Assembly: GCA_038210415.1 (NCBI GenBank)
Contig: JBBQWS010000059.1
Coordinates: 1 to 17,906 of the forward strand
DNA: 17,906 nucleotides
Reading direction: 5' to 3'
Source of the DNA: JBBQWS01 sp038210415
Lineage (GTDB): Bacteria; Actinomycetota; Actinomycetes; Prado026
Positions 7,176 to 14,455 of this stretch are shown here, one piece after another; within the stretch, counting starts at the first letter, position 1; each line of letters begins with the position of its first letter. Both the position numbers and the translations under genes were made by a program. The notes under the pieces are model-generated. The model saw only the letters and a program-made list of their open reading frames with translations, was not told where the DNA came from and did no database searches.

Positions 7176-7613
7176 ATGGGCAAGGACTATTCGACGATGA
7201 CCGTCCGCGAGTTGGAAGAGCTGCGGTCGCTGGTGTTGGACCGGATCGGCGTGGTTCCGGAGTTCCGGCGCGGGTCGTTGCAGGTGGGGTATCGCAAGTG
7301 TGGACGAGCGAGGTGCCGGTGCGCCCGCGCCGGTGAACAGGGCCACGGGCCACGCGGGTTGTGGACTCGCACGGTCAAGGGGGCGGTCGGCTCACGTGGG
7401 CAGTACATCCCGGTCGAGCAGATCGACCAGGTTCGCGCCGAGCTGGACAACTACGCCCAGTTCGCCGGCCTGATCGAGGACTACGTGGAGATCAACGAGG
7501 CGTTGTGCAAGGCCCGAGTCGGGCCACCCCAACGCGGCCGACGGCCTGCGCCCGTCAGAGCTGATCCCGCGTCCGACGGGAAAAAAGGGGGCCCTGCGAC
7601 CAGGACGCGCTGA
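7176..7613 (+). CDS. IS accessory ORF, DUF6788-type protein
   Basis: First gene of the IS, 145 residues, ATG 7176 with GGGAGG five bases upstream. It contains the DUF6788-like signature: PEFRRGSLQVGYRKCGRARC followed by Arg-Cys-Ala, a Cys-x4-Cys-x-Cys cluster, then a segment with Gln-Tyr-Ile-Pro-Val and a helical stretch ending NEALCKARV. Such ORFs commonly precede ISKra4 transposases; their job is not established, though the Cys cluster suggests metal binding and DNA contact. The frame ends shortly after an A6G5 tract (7581-7591). The transposase lies in the -1 frame beyond it, so this ORF may be the N-terminal part of a frameshift product. Confidence 0.8.
   Translation: MGKDYSTMTVRELEELRSLVLDRIGVVPEFRRGSLQVGYRKCGRARCRCARAGEQGHGPRGLWTRTVKGAVGSRGQYIPVEQIDQVRAELDNYAQFAGLIEDYVEINEALCKARVGPPQRGRRPAPVRADPASDGKKGGPATRTR
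7581..7591 (+). promoter_or_regulatory. A6G5 slippery tract linking the two IS ORFs
   Basis: Six A then five G sit where the first ORF's frame must change to the transposase frame. Slipping back one base (or adding one A in transcription) gives AAA AAA AGG GGG CCC TGC and then ALTALADRVADLAAAEARA, joining the transposase without a stop. It could be programmed slippage. Confidence 0.45.
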
Positions 7614-7663
7614 CCGCGCTGGCCGACCGGGTCGCCGACCTCGCGGCGGCCGAGGCCCGCGCG

Positions 7664-9013
7664 TTGGTGCATGCCGCTGCCGAGCTCCTTCAGCGCGGTG
7701 ATCGCCGCGGTGAGGCGGGGGTGTTGGAAGCGATCGAACGCGCGGCTCAGGGCTCGGCCGCGCAGATCGGGTTGGCCGCGGTGAGCGGGGTCATCGAGTG
7801 GGCCGGCGCGCACCCCCCCGCCCGCATCGACTGCCCCGGCGCCGGTCATCCGGCGCGTCTGGTGGCCCGGCGTGTCAAGACGGTCCGCACCCTGCTCGGG
7901 AGCGTGGAGGTCTCCCGCGGCTACTACCACTGCGCCACCTGCCGGCACGGGTTCGCGCCCCTGGACGCCCGGCTGGGTATCACCGGCACGAGCCTGTCAC
8001 CCGGCCTGGCCCGGGCGGCCGCGCTGGCCGGGGCCGAGATGCCGTATGCCACGTCCGGGCGGTTCATCGCCACGGTGACCGGGCTCGACCTGGCCAGCAC
8101 CTCGACCCTGGCGCGCACCACCCGTGCTCAAGGCGCGCGGGCCCGCGACCTGATCGACGCCGAGCATCACGCCGCCACCACCGTGCGCCGTCCGGTCCCC
8201 GCAGCCGAGAGCAGTGACGGGATGGGCCTGTGTTACCTCGTGATGGACGGCACCGGCGCCCCGATGCTGCCACGCGAGTGTCAGGGCCGGGCCGGCAAGG
8301 ACGGCGGCCGGGCCGGGACCCGTGAGGTCAAGATCGGGTGCCTGTTCACCCAGTCCGGTCGTGACCCGCTCACCGGCGACCCCGTCCAAGACCCCGGATC
8401 GGTGTCCTACATCTCGACCTTCGCACCCGCGCCCGAGTTCGCGACCCAAGCCAAGGCCGAGTACCTGCGGCGCGGGTTCGACCAGATCCGTCAGCCGCTC
8501 GTCCTGGGCGACGGCGCGAAATGGATCTGGAACATCGCCAACCAGCACTTCCCGCACGCCACCCAGATCGTGGACTACTTCCACGCCCGCGAACACCTCG
8601 CCGACCTGACCAAGCTCCTCACCCCGGTCCTGGACGACCCGGCCGGGTTCGAGCAGCACCTGGTCGACGCCCTCGACCTGGGCGACACCCCCGCGATCAC
8701 CGCCGCCGTCGACCGGCTCGACCTACCCCAGCGAGCACCCGACCTGGTCAAACCCGCCGCCACCGAGGTCGGGTACTTCACCGGCAACCACCACCGCATG
8801 CAATACACCGACTTCAAAGCCAACGGGTACTACATCGGCTCCGGCCCGGTGGAATCCGCCTGCAACACCATCGTCAAACAACGCGCCAAACGAGCCGGCA
8901 TGCACTGGACCATCACCGGACTCGACCCCGTCCTCGCGCTACGCACCCTGCACCAGTCCGGACGCGAACAGATTCTCTGGCCCACACCCGTGGTCACCCC
9001 GGGCACGAGATAG
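7664..9013 (+). CDS. ISKra4-family DDE transposase
   Basis: Cuts and inserts the IS. From TTG 7664 it has 449 residues, but protein-like sequence begins upstream at about 7586, so it may be made by frameshift from the preceding ORF. Features in order: Cys pair in YYHCATCRHGF, first Asp in CYLVMDGTGAPM, second Asp in VLGDGAKWIWNIANQHFPHA followed by IVDYFHAREHL, and the Glu region GYYIGSGPVESACN with KQRAKRAGMHW. All three catalytic acids are present, so it looks active. The frame runs past the IS right end (8989): the last residues VVTPGTR and the TAG at 9011-9013 come from target DNA, so the C-terminus depends on the insertion site. Confidence 0.9.
   Translation: MVHAAAELLQRGDRRGEAGVLEAIERAAQGSAAQIGLAAVSGVIEWAGAHPPARIDCPGAGHPARLVARRVKTVRTLLGSVEVSRGYYHCATCRHGFAPLDARLGITGTSLSPGLARAAALAGAEMPYATSGRFIATVTGLDLASTSTLARTTRAQGARARDLIDAEHHAATTVRRPVPAAESSDGMGLCYLVMDGTGAPMLPRECQGRAGKDGGRAGTREVKIGCLFTQSGRDPLTGDPVQDPGSVSYISTFAPAPEFATQAKAEYLRRGFDQIRQPLVLGDGAKWIWNIANQHFPHATQIVDYFHAREHLADLTKLLTPVLDDPAGFEQHLVDALDLGDTPAITAAVDRLDLPQRAPDLVKPAATEVGYFTGNHHRMQYTDFKANGYYIGSGPVESACNTIVKQRAKRAGMHWTITGLDPVLALRTLHQSGREQILWPTPVVTPGTR
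8990..8997. repeat. Right target-site duplication of the IS
   Basis: GTGGTCAC, identical to 7077-7084, directly after the IS right end; followed by CCC GGG CAC GAG, which continues the methyltransferase frame. Confidence 0.85.
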
Positions 9014-9423
9014 GTGCCCGAGACCGACTCCTCGCCCTCTTCACCAGATGGATCTCCGAAGTCCGAGGTTGGCGCCCGACCAGCGACCTCGATGTGCTGC
9101 CTGCCGCCCAGTGGATCGTCACCGCAAACGTTCAGGTCGGGAACATGCTCCCTCCTGGTGTGGACGGAACCTCAGCTCCCCCAAGTGATCTTCCGCTCGT
9201 GGAGTACCTCTGGGAACCGGCGTCCTTCGCGGTCTTCGTGGCTCGCACGACGCTTGGGGCCGTCGTTGTCAACGAGACTGCCGAGACGACCGGGGATATG
9301 TCGCTGTTCGGTCCGCCCGAGCCTTCGCCGGTGTGGCAGGGTCGAGCTGTTGACCTGCACCAAGCGGAAGTGGCACCAACGACAGCGGTCTGCTCAAGCC
9401 GATCTCGGCGAGGGGGATGCTGA
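8998..9423 (+). pseudogene. DNA methyltransferase-like protein, 3' fragment after the IS
   Basis: Continuation of the gene split by the IS. It reads PGHEIGARDRLLALFTRWIS, then LDVLPAAQWIVTANVQVGNM (the Asn-x-Gln-x-Gly-Asn-Met pattern seen in this methylase group), LPLVEYLWEP, SLFGPPEPSPVW and a Ser/Arg-rich end. The stop TGA (9421-9423) lies within the ATGCTGA that starts the next gene, so the two were co-translated. The IS now leaves this part without a start; it could be reached only from within the IS. The first fragment holds motif I, this one the substrate-side part. Confidence 0.75.
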
Positions 9424-9950
9424 TGCTTCTGCACCCGACCAGCCAGCCGGACATCCTTGAGGTGATCGCCGACCTGTCCAACGATGAGGTGTTCACACCG
9501 CCAAAGGTCGCCAACGCGGTGCTCGACCTGCTGCCCACCGAGGTATGGAGTGACCCGACCCTGCGGTGGCTCGACCCGGGTTGCAAGACCGGTGTCTTCC
9601 TTCGCGAAGTCACCCGTCGGCTGCTCGACGGGCTCGGTGGGGTCATCCCCGATGACGAGGAACGTCTGCGCCACATTCTCACGAACATGCGCGACGAGAA
9701 GTTCGCCCTGCTCGTCGAAGCCGGGGTTCTCAGCCCGGGAGACACGCTCTTCGCCGTGGACGGGACGGCCGAAGCGGTCGTCACTGAGGACTTCGCGATT
9801 GCCGTCGGCGGCATCCGCCAGGAGACGCCCGACGATGCTGCCGCCGCAGCCTCCGAGGGCCGCGTGACGGACGGCTGGACCTTCTGGACGGCCACGTCCG
9901 GTTACGGCCTGGGGACCCTCGCCAAGCTCAACGAGCTCCTCACCGAATAG
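9417..9950 (+). CDS. DNA methylase N-terminal region joined to RAMA-type C-terminal domain (probable internal deletion)
   Basis: 177 residues from ATG 9417, with AGGGGG just upstream, overlapping the previous stop. The N-terminal half resembles restriction-modification methylases: DLSNDEVFTPPKVANAVLDL, LRWLDPGCKTGVFLREV (motif I-like) and ERLRHILTNM. In family members HILTNM continues into a long catalytic region with an NPPY-type motif. Here it jumps directly to KFALLVEAGVLSPGDTLFA, AEAVVTEDFAIAVGGIRQET and DGWTFWTA, the pattern of a RAMA (restriction enzyme adenine methylase associated) domain, which may read DNA or modified bases. The frame is intact, but the missing middle means methylation activity is unlikely. 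It is either a deletion derivative or a DNA-binding remnant. Ends with TAG. Confidence 0.7.
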   Translation: MLMLLHPTSQPDILEVIADLSNDEVFTPPKVANAVLDLLPTEVWSDPTLRWLDPGCKTGVFLREVTRRLLDGLGGVIPDDEERLRHILTNMRDEKFALLVEAGVLSPGDTLFAVDGTAEAVVTEDFAIAVGGIRQETPDDAAAAASEGRVTDGWTFWTATSGYGLGTLAKLNELLTE

Positions 9951-10087
9951 GCGGGCCGAGGGCCTCCCCCGCGTCCGGCCGCTGCTCGAGAAGCTGAAGA
10001 AGTGCCGAGTGGCAGCGCACGAGCGACTGGTCTCCTCCGTTCGCCTCCGGGCGCATGAGTACACCCGCAGACGCGAAGTCGGTCGAC

Positions 10088-10222
10088 CACCCACCGAATC
10101 AGGGTGCGTAGGACGTCGACATCGCGGTTGAGGATGCCGAGTGTGTGGTCGTCGACGCACCGCCTAGCGATCATGGACTTGCCGATCCCTGGCGGGCCGT
10201 TGAGGTGGATGAGCCTGGCCAC
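10088..10222 (-). pseudogene. P-loop ATPase/kinase-like N-terminal fragment
   Basis: From a GTG at 10222 the minus strand reads VARLIHLNGPPGIGKSMIAR, a perfect Walker A (GPPGIGKS), then a region with Asn-Arg-Asp-Val-Asp and LRTLIRW, as in small AAA or nucleotide-kinase-like proteins of actinobacteria. After about 45 residues the similarity ends and the frame runs on as non-protein-like sequence to 9902. It is a truncated remnant. No Walker B or lid region is present. Confidence 0.6.
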
Positions 10223-10448
10223 CCCGGGACGATAGAGCGCACGACCGTGCGCTTCATGACCGCAGCCGACGACCTCGCGCGGAGATGTACCCCGGCAGGG
10301 GACCGCTGACGACGGAATCCAACCTCTGCCGACGTGCCGATTGAAGCTGCCCGGCGAGGGGACTCGACTACGCTCTTGGGGTACTCGACCAGGCACGGGG
10401 ATAGGTGGCCTTTAGCCATGTCCAGTCCAGCTGAGGCGTCTTCCTGTT
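10223..10448. other. Short gap with no recognisable gene
   Basis: Together with 9951-10087 this flanks the ATPase remnant. Open frames on both strands look like shadows. A plus-strand stretch at about 9955-10060 (ending RAHEYTRR) is mildly protein-like but has no start and no known match. Confidence 0.35.
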
Positions 10449-10484
10449 CTGGCGAGCTGACCCGAAGGAGGGTCAGCTCGCCAG
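10449..10484. terminator. Hairpin terminator at the 3' end of the HNH gene
   Basis: A perfect 15-bp stem (10449-10463 with 10470-10484) and a 6-nt loop, extended by GTTC/GAAC past one bulged base. The minus-strand HNH stop codon (10473-10475) lies inside the right arm. It can act in both directions. Confidence 0.8.
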
Positions 10485-11372
10485 GAACAGGTCGAACCGT
10501 GCCGCGAGCCGCGCCTGGTCGGGCCGCTCGCTCGGTCGTGAGGGGAGCTGGATGGTGGTCCCGTGCATGGCCTGCAGCCCGTGCGTGAGCATCGGCCCGT
10601 TCACCTCGTCCAGCAGCGCCTGGTTGATCGCCACCCGGAAGCTCGCGGAGATGCCTAACAGGTTGCGGTCCTAGGCAGCGTGGTGGATCTTGCACAGGCT
10701 GAGCCCGTTGGTGACGACCGCGGGCCCGGTCTCATCGGCGTCGGCGGTGATGTGCGCGGCGTCGAGCAGGTCGCCGTGATGCAGGCGGCATACCGCGCAC
10801 CTGACTTCGTAGGCCCTCACGACCATCCCGCGGAACATGGACTGGTGAAGGCGGCGCCGGGTGACCTGCTCGGCATACCGTCTCTCCAGCGGGGACATCT
10901 CCTCGGGCGGGCCGAGCATCCTGAGCGACTCGTCGACGGCGATGACGAACTGCCGTCGATGCACGTCGTCCTGCATGACGTAGACGGGGAAGATCGGGAC
11001 GTAGAGTCCGCTGGTGAGCTTGCGTAAGAGGATGAGGGGCATCTCGAGCTGCCCGGCGCGCCGCAGCTTCGCGTTGTCGCCGTCGACCGAACCGGCGCGG
11101 TAGTCGTAGGTGAAGAGACCGCCCTCGACCTCGCGGTCGTCGTAGGGCCCGTCGGGTGAGCTGACGATCGACAGCGTCGCGTTGAGATCGCGCGGGTTCC
11201 AGATGCCCTTCGACGTGTCGATGGCTCGCCGCTGACGTCCCTCCGCAAAGGCGAAGTCGCTCAGCTCGGCGCGGGACAGGAAGCCGCCCGACTCGGTGAC
11301 GCGTGCCGAGAGCCGACCGAAGATCTGGCGGCGAAGCGCCAGATCCTCGTCGTAGGTCAGCATGGGTGACAT
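10473..11372 (-). pseudogene. HNH endonuclease (putative restriction nuclease) with in-frame TAG inside the HNH motif
   Basis: A stand-alone actinobacterial HNH nuclease of about 299 residues, of the type annotated as putative restriction endonuclease. The N-terminal half has LSDFAFAEGRQRRAIDTSKG, YDDREVEGGLFTYDYRAG and VPIFPVYVMQDD, a substrate-sensing region common in this group. The HNH part has Cys192/Cys195 (VRCAVCRLHHGD), LDAAHIT with His207, Asn222 (TNGLSL) and Cys227/His230 (CKIHH). Directly after CKIHHAA comes TAG (10671-10673) where relatives usually have Tyr or Phe; the same frame continues DRNLLGISASFRVAINQALL to LARFDLF-like sequence and a natural TGA at 10473-10475. The truncated product of 233 residues keeps the metal ligands but loses the C-terminal 65 residues. 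Divergent from the NERD helicase gene. Confidence 0.85.
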
Positions 11373-11387
11373 CGTGACAGCTCACGA
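11372..11387. promoter_or_regulatory. Palindrome at the HNH start in the divergent promoter region
   Basis: TCGTGA and TCACGA, separated by CAGC, overlap the first base of the HNH start codon in the 66-base gap between two divergent genes. This is a plausible operator for shared control, but short enough to be chance. Confidence 0.35.
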
Positions 11388-11438
11388 CCTCGTTGTCCCG
11401 ACCGGCGACGAGAGCCGGCTGAGTCGGGTTCACAGGGT

Positions 11439-13131
11439 ATGCCGTCGAAGGGTTCCACGATGAGTGCTCGGGCGGTCCCGGGTCGCCGGAGTTCGTCACG
11501 GGCTCCGAGCGGGAGGTGTGGGCCTGCCTGGTCGCCCAGCTCGACGACGAGGCTGTCGTGCTGGCGAACCTTCGGCTGACGGACGAGAAGAAGGACCATG
11601 AGGCGGACCTCGTCGTGCTGATCCCTGGTGCCGGCGTCGTCGTCGTCGAGGTCAAGGGCGGCAGCGTCGGGGTGGACGAGGCCACGGGTGTCTGGCGTCA
11701 GCGTCGTCTCGGCAAGGAGGTCAAGATCGACCCGGTCGGCCAGGCGCGGAACACGAAGTACGCGTTGCGCGATTTCGTCGAGCAGGATCCGCGGTGGAAG
11801 GGCTCCTCGCGGACGAGGGTGCGCTGGGCTCACAGCGTGGTTGCTCCGTATGCCGTGTTCGACCCTGGCTTCGCGACGCCCGAGTGCCCCCGGTGGGCCA
11901 TCCACGACCGAGGCGACCTGGCCCACCTGGCCGGCAGGTTGCGGGACGTCGGGACTCGTCAGGAGTCCGGTCGCCGGGTGCTCGCCCCGGACGATGTGGA
12001 CCTCATCGTCGCGATCCTGCGCGGCCGGATGCTCCCGCACTTTGACGTCACAACTGAGGCGGACGACCGCGAGGCCGCCGCCGACCGGTTGTCCGTGGAG
12101 CAGGCACAGCTGCTGCGGGTGACCCGGCTGTTGAACCGCGTCGAGGTCCGTGGCGGCGCGGGCAGCGGCAAGACCGTGCTGGCCGTGACCCAGGCGAAAG
12201 AGCTCACCCGAGGACGGGAGGGGACCCCGCCGCAGCGTGTCGCGCTCCTCTGCTACTCGCTGGGGCTGGCCGGGTACCTCAAGCGAACCATGGCCGCAGC
12301 GCCACGCCGACATCGACCGGCCTTCGTGGGCTCTTTCGAGGAGCTGGGCCGTCGGTGGGGGATCGACGTCCGGCTCGACCGTAGCGACAGCGACTTCTGG
12401 GAGCGGCGCCTGCCGCTGACGATGTCCGAGGCGGCTCGTCGACTGCCCGAGAAGGAGCGCTTCGACGCGGTCATCGTCGACGAGGCGCAGGACTTCGCCG
12501 ACGACTGGTGGCAGCCCCTGATGCTCGCGCTGCGCGACGATGAGACCGGTGGACTCTTCGTCTACTCCGACGACAACCAACGCGTCTTTCACCGCACCGG
12601 TCGGCCACCGGTCCCGCTGGTTCCCCTGGTCCTGGACCACAACCTGCGCAACACCCGGCAGATCGCCGAGTCGTTCGCGTCGCTCGCGCCGACCCGGATG
12701 CATGCCGAGGGTGGCGACGGTGTCGACGTGACGTTCGTGCCGACGAGCACCGACCAGGCACTCGAGGCCGCCGACGAGCAGGTGGATCTGCTCCTCGCGT
12801 CTGGCTGGAGCCCCCAGCACGTCGCTCTGCTGACCACCGGGTCGCGGCACCCGGAGCAGACGGAACGGCAGCAGACGCTCGGGCAGGCCGGCTACTGGGC
12901 CTCCTTCTGGGAGGGCGACGACGTCTTCTACGGTCACGTCCTCGGCTGCAAGAGTCTCGAGCGGCGCGCCGTCGTCCTGTGCGTCAACTCCGGCGCGGAC
13001 GTCGACCGGGCCCGCGAGAAGCTCTACGTCGGCATGTCCCGCGCCACCGACCAGCTCGTCGTCGTGGGTGACCCGCAGGTGCTCGCGGCGTCGGTGGCAA
13101 CGACGTCGCGCGACACCTCGGTCTCGCCTGA
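11439..13131 (+). CDS. NERD-domain nuclease / SF1 (UvrD-like) helicase, frameshifted at both ends
   Basis: Protein with an N-terminal NERD nuclease-like domain and a C-terminal superfamily 1 helicase. Counting from GTG 11516: NERD core acids Asp31, Glu45 and Lys47 (LTDEKKDHEADLVV, VVVVEVKGG); Walker A 213-220 (GGAGSGKT); Walker B Asp322-Gln325 (VIVDEAQDF); motif III-like VYSDDNQRVF; motif IV LDHNLRNTRQIA; motif VI YVGMSRATDQLVVVGDP. The frame upstream of 11516 is still protein-like (EGFHDECSGG, SPEFVTGSEREVW) but has no start; one extra C after ATGCC at 11439 would give MPVEGFHDEC. At the 3' end one extra base near 13088 would give VLAAVGGNDVARHLGLA and TGA at 13129-13131, a usual end for this family. 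As written the frame runs on to 13645. Probably a defence or DNA-repair protein. Confidence 0.85.
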
Positions 13132-13208
13132 CAGTGAGAAGGGGGACCGAGGACGCCGGCCCGGTGCGCCGTCGCGCCATCCGCGTCCCCCAGGCGCGCG
13201 GCGACGGA

Positions 13209-13248
13209 GGGTGCGGCACGGCCTACCGGTCCGTATGCCGTGCCACCC
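13209..13248 (+). terminator. Hairpin between the helicase and the monooxygenase gene
   Basis: GGCACGGC (13215-13222) pairs with GCCGTGCC (13237-13244); GGGT (13209-13212) pairs with ACCC (13245-13248) past a 2-nt bulge. It lies between the inferred helicase stop (13131) and the next start (13316), so these are probably separate genes. Confidence 0.55.
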
Positions 13249-13315
13249 CATGCTGGCCCCGCCGGGCTTGAGTCGCAAGGATGGGCCTTCCCACCCCCGT
13301 TACCAGGAGCGCACG

Positions 13316-13645
13316 TTGATCTTCATCACCGCCAAGTTCCTCGTCAAGCCCGAGCACGCCGACGCGTGGCCGGAGATCTCGCAGGAGTTCACCGAGGCCT
13401 GCAACGCCGAGGAGGGCTGCCTCTGGTTCGACTGGTCGCGCAGCCTTGCCGACCCCAACGAGTACGTGCTCGTCGAGGCGTTCCGCGACGGCCCCGCGGG
13501 CGCTGCCCACGTGCAGTCGGACCACTTCAAGAAGGCCACGGCGCGGCTGCCCGGCTACCTCCAGGCGACACCGAAGATCCTCAACACCACGATCGCGGGG
13601 ACCGAGTGGTCGGAGCTGGGCGAGATGGCGGTCGGTCGGGGCTGA
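13316..13645 (+). CDS. Antibiotic-biosynthesis-type monooxygenase (YgiN-like, ABM domain)
   Basis: Small ferredoxin-like-fold enzyme of 109 residues, related to quinol monooxygenases that act without cofactors on quinones or polyketide-like substrates. TTG 13316 is the start: AGGAG at 13305-13309 is six bases upstream, and the protein begins (M)IFITAKFLVKPEHADAWPEI as family members do. Typical features follow: EFTEACNAEEGCLWFDW, PNEYVLVEAFRDG and HVQSDHFKKATARLPGYL with the conserved His-x-x-x-x-His-Phe. It is in frame with the helicase only because that gene has lost its stop; start signal and intervening hairpin argue against a true fusion. Probably chromosomal housekeeping rather than part of the island. 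A minus-strand gene converges 31 bases downstream. Confidence 0.88.
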   Translation: MIFITAKFLVKPEHADAWPEISQEFTEACNAEEGCLWFDWSRSLADPNEYVLVEAFRDGPAGAAHVQSDHFKKATARLPGYLQATPKILNTTIAGTEWSELGEMAVGRG

Positions 13646-13676
13646 TCTCGCACCCGCGCTGCGCCGCCGGGATCCG

Positions 13677-13829
13677 TCACTCGTCAGCGGCGACGCACGC
13701 GTCGAGGTCTGAGGGCAGGTGGTGCTGGATGAAATGGGTGCCAAGCGCGATGTCCTCCGAAGGCAGACGAGGTGTCAGTTGGTTCACGAGGCCAAGGCAG
13801 TCGTTGAAGTACTTCATCAGGTCGTTCAG
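13677..13829 (-). pseudogene. Truncated second copy of the immunity candidate
   Basis: Reads LNDLMKYFNDCLGLVNQLTP, then RLPSEDIALGTHFIQHHLPS and DLDACVAADE: 50 residues clearly homologous to the 90-residue protein at 15158-15430, but about 40 internal residues (GEPAEGIRV to FIDPA in the long copy) are missing between IQH and HLP. DNA of the two copies is also very similar (for example 13676-13722 with 15157-15203). The aligned start is CTG (13827-13829), overlapping the upstream stop as CTGA, just where the intact copy has ATGA. CTG is a poor start; ATG 13817 is an alternative. Probably a degenerate duplicate. Confidence 0.65.
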
Positions 13830-14287
13830 GGGTCCCTCTTCCCCCCGGAGTCACCCAGCGTCTGCCGGCAAGGCGGGATCGGTTCGTACTCGTCGGCGAC
13901 CTCGAGGATGTCGGGGTCGACGCTTGTCCGCGCCTTGGCGACCAGGTCGGCGAGAAGGGCGATCTGGTCGACCTCGGTGAGCAGTCCCGCGATCCGGCGG
14001 TAGTCCGCGTAGTCGGCCTCGGGGGAGTCGAGTCGCGCTCTGACGAGCGGTGGAAGAGCAACGAACAGCCATCCGGGATCGAGCTTGGCGACCAGTTCGC
14101 GAGCCAGTCTCACGAGACCGTTGCTTTGCGTCGCCCAGAAGACTCGATCGAACAGACCCATGGTCAGCTCGATGGGCGAGTCCCCCAGAACCCGGAGGGC
14201 GATAGGTGCGCCGCCGACATCCGTCAGCCCGCGCCGCAGCTGCTCCTCGGCGCCCGCAACGAACATGGCCATGCGCTTTGCCTCCAT
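13826..14287 (-). CDS. Uncharacterised protein coupled to the truncated immunity copy
   Basis: 153 residues from ATG 14287 (MEAKRMAMFVAGAEEQLRRG), acidic and mostly helical by eye, with PIELTMGLFDRVFWATQSNG, LVAKLDPGWLFVALPPLVRA, and a C-terminal Asp/Glu-rich part. I recognise no family. No signal peptide or TM segment is seen. Its TGA overlaps the CTG of the next gene, so it occupies the place a toxin holds in the neighbouring cassette; but by size and charge it looks more like an immunity protein. Just upstream, in another frame, ATG 14336 begins MTAKEFRDRFFELPWS, which would join this protein if one C before ATG 14287 were absent. The true start may therefore be 14336 with a one-base shift. 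Confidence 0.55.
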   Translation of the reverse strand: MEAKRMAMFVAGAEEQLRRGLTDVGGAPIALRVLGDSPIELTMGLFDRVFWATQSNGLVRLARELVAKLDPGWLFVALPPLVRARLDSPEADYADYRRIAGLLTEVDQIALLADLVAKARTSVDPDILEVADEYEPIPPCRQTLGDSGGKRDP

Positions 14288-14455
14288 GGCTCCAGGGGAG
14301 CTCGAAGAAACGGTCGCGGAACTCCTTGGCAGTCATCTCGACACGGTAGCGAGGACAAGCGACATCGAACGACGGCTATCCACAGGGCTCTGGTCGACGC
14401 AGCGACTTTCGCACCTGACTCGATGGAGCGATCCACATCGGCCGAGGGGACGCCT

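Larger units (their letters stand above)
7085..8989 (+). mobile_element. ISKra4-family insertion sequence, 1905 bp
   Basis: Bounded by the 8-bp duplication GTGGTCAC. Its ends are imperfect inverted repeats: the left end reads GGGTGTGAGTC and the right end, read inward, GGGTGTGGGCC. It holds a DUF6788-type ORF (7176-7613) and an ISKra4-type DDE transposase in the -1 frame. A 6-bp inverted repeat with AT-rich centre (7139-7161) lies in the leader. The clean duplication and restorable target indicate a fairly recent insertion. Confidence 0.88.

Noticed and set aside
4112..10673. TAG reassigned to an amino acid
   Set aside because: TAG also ends genes that look natural (9948-9950 and the WXG-like gene at 16759-16761), so recoding is unlikely; mutation or error is simpler.
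11357..13219. 620-codon minus-strand open frame opposite the helicase
   Set aside because: Antisense shadow; the plus strand has all helicase motifs.
11516..13645. A single 709-residue helicase-monooxygenase fusion
   Set aside because: The linker is not protein-like, contains a hairpin, and the monooxygenase has its own ribosome site; a one-base loss explains the missing stop.
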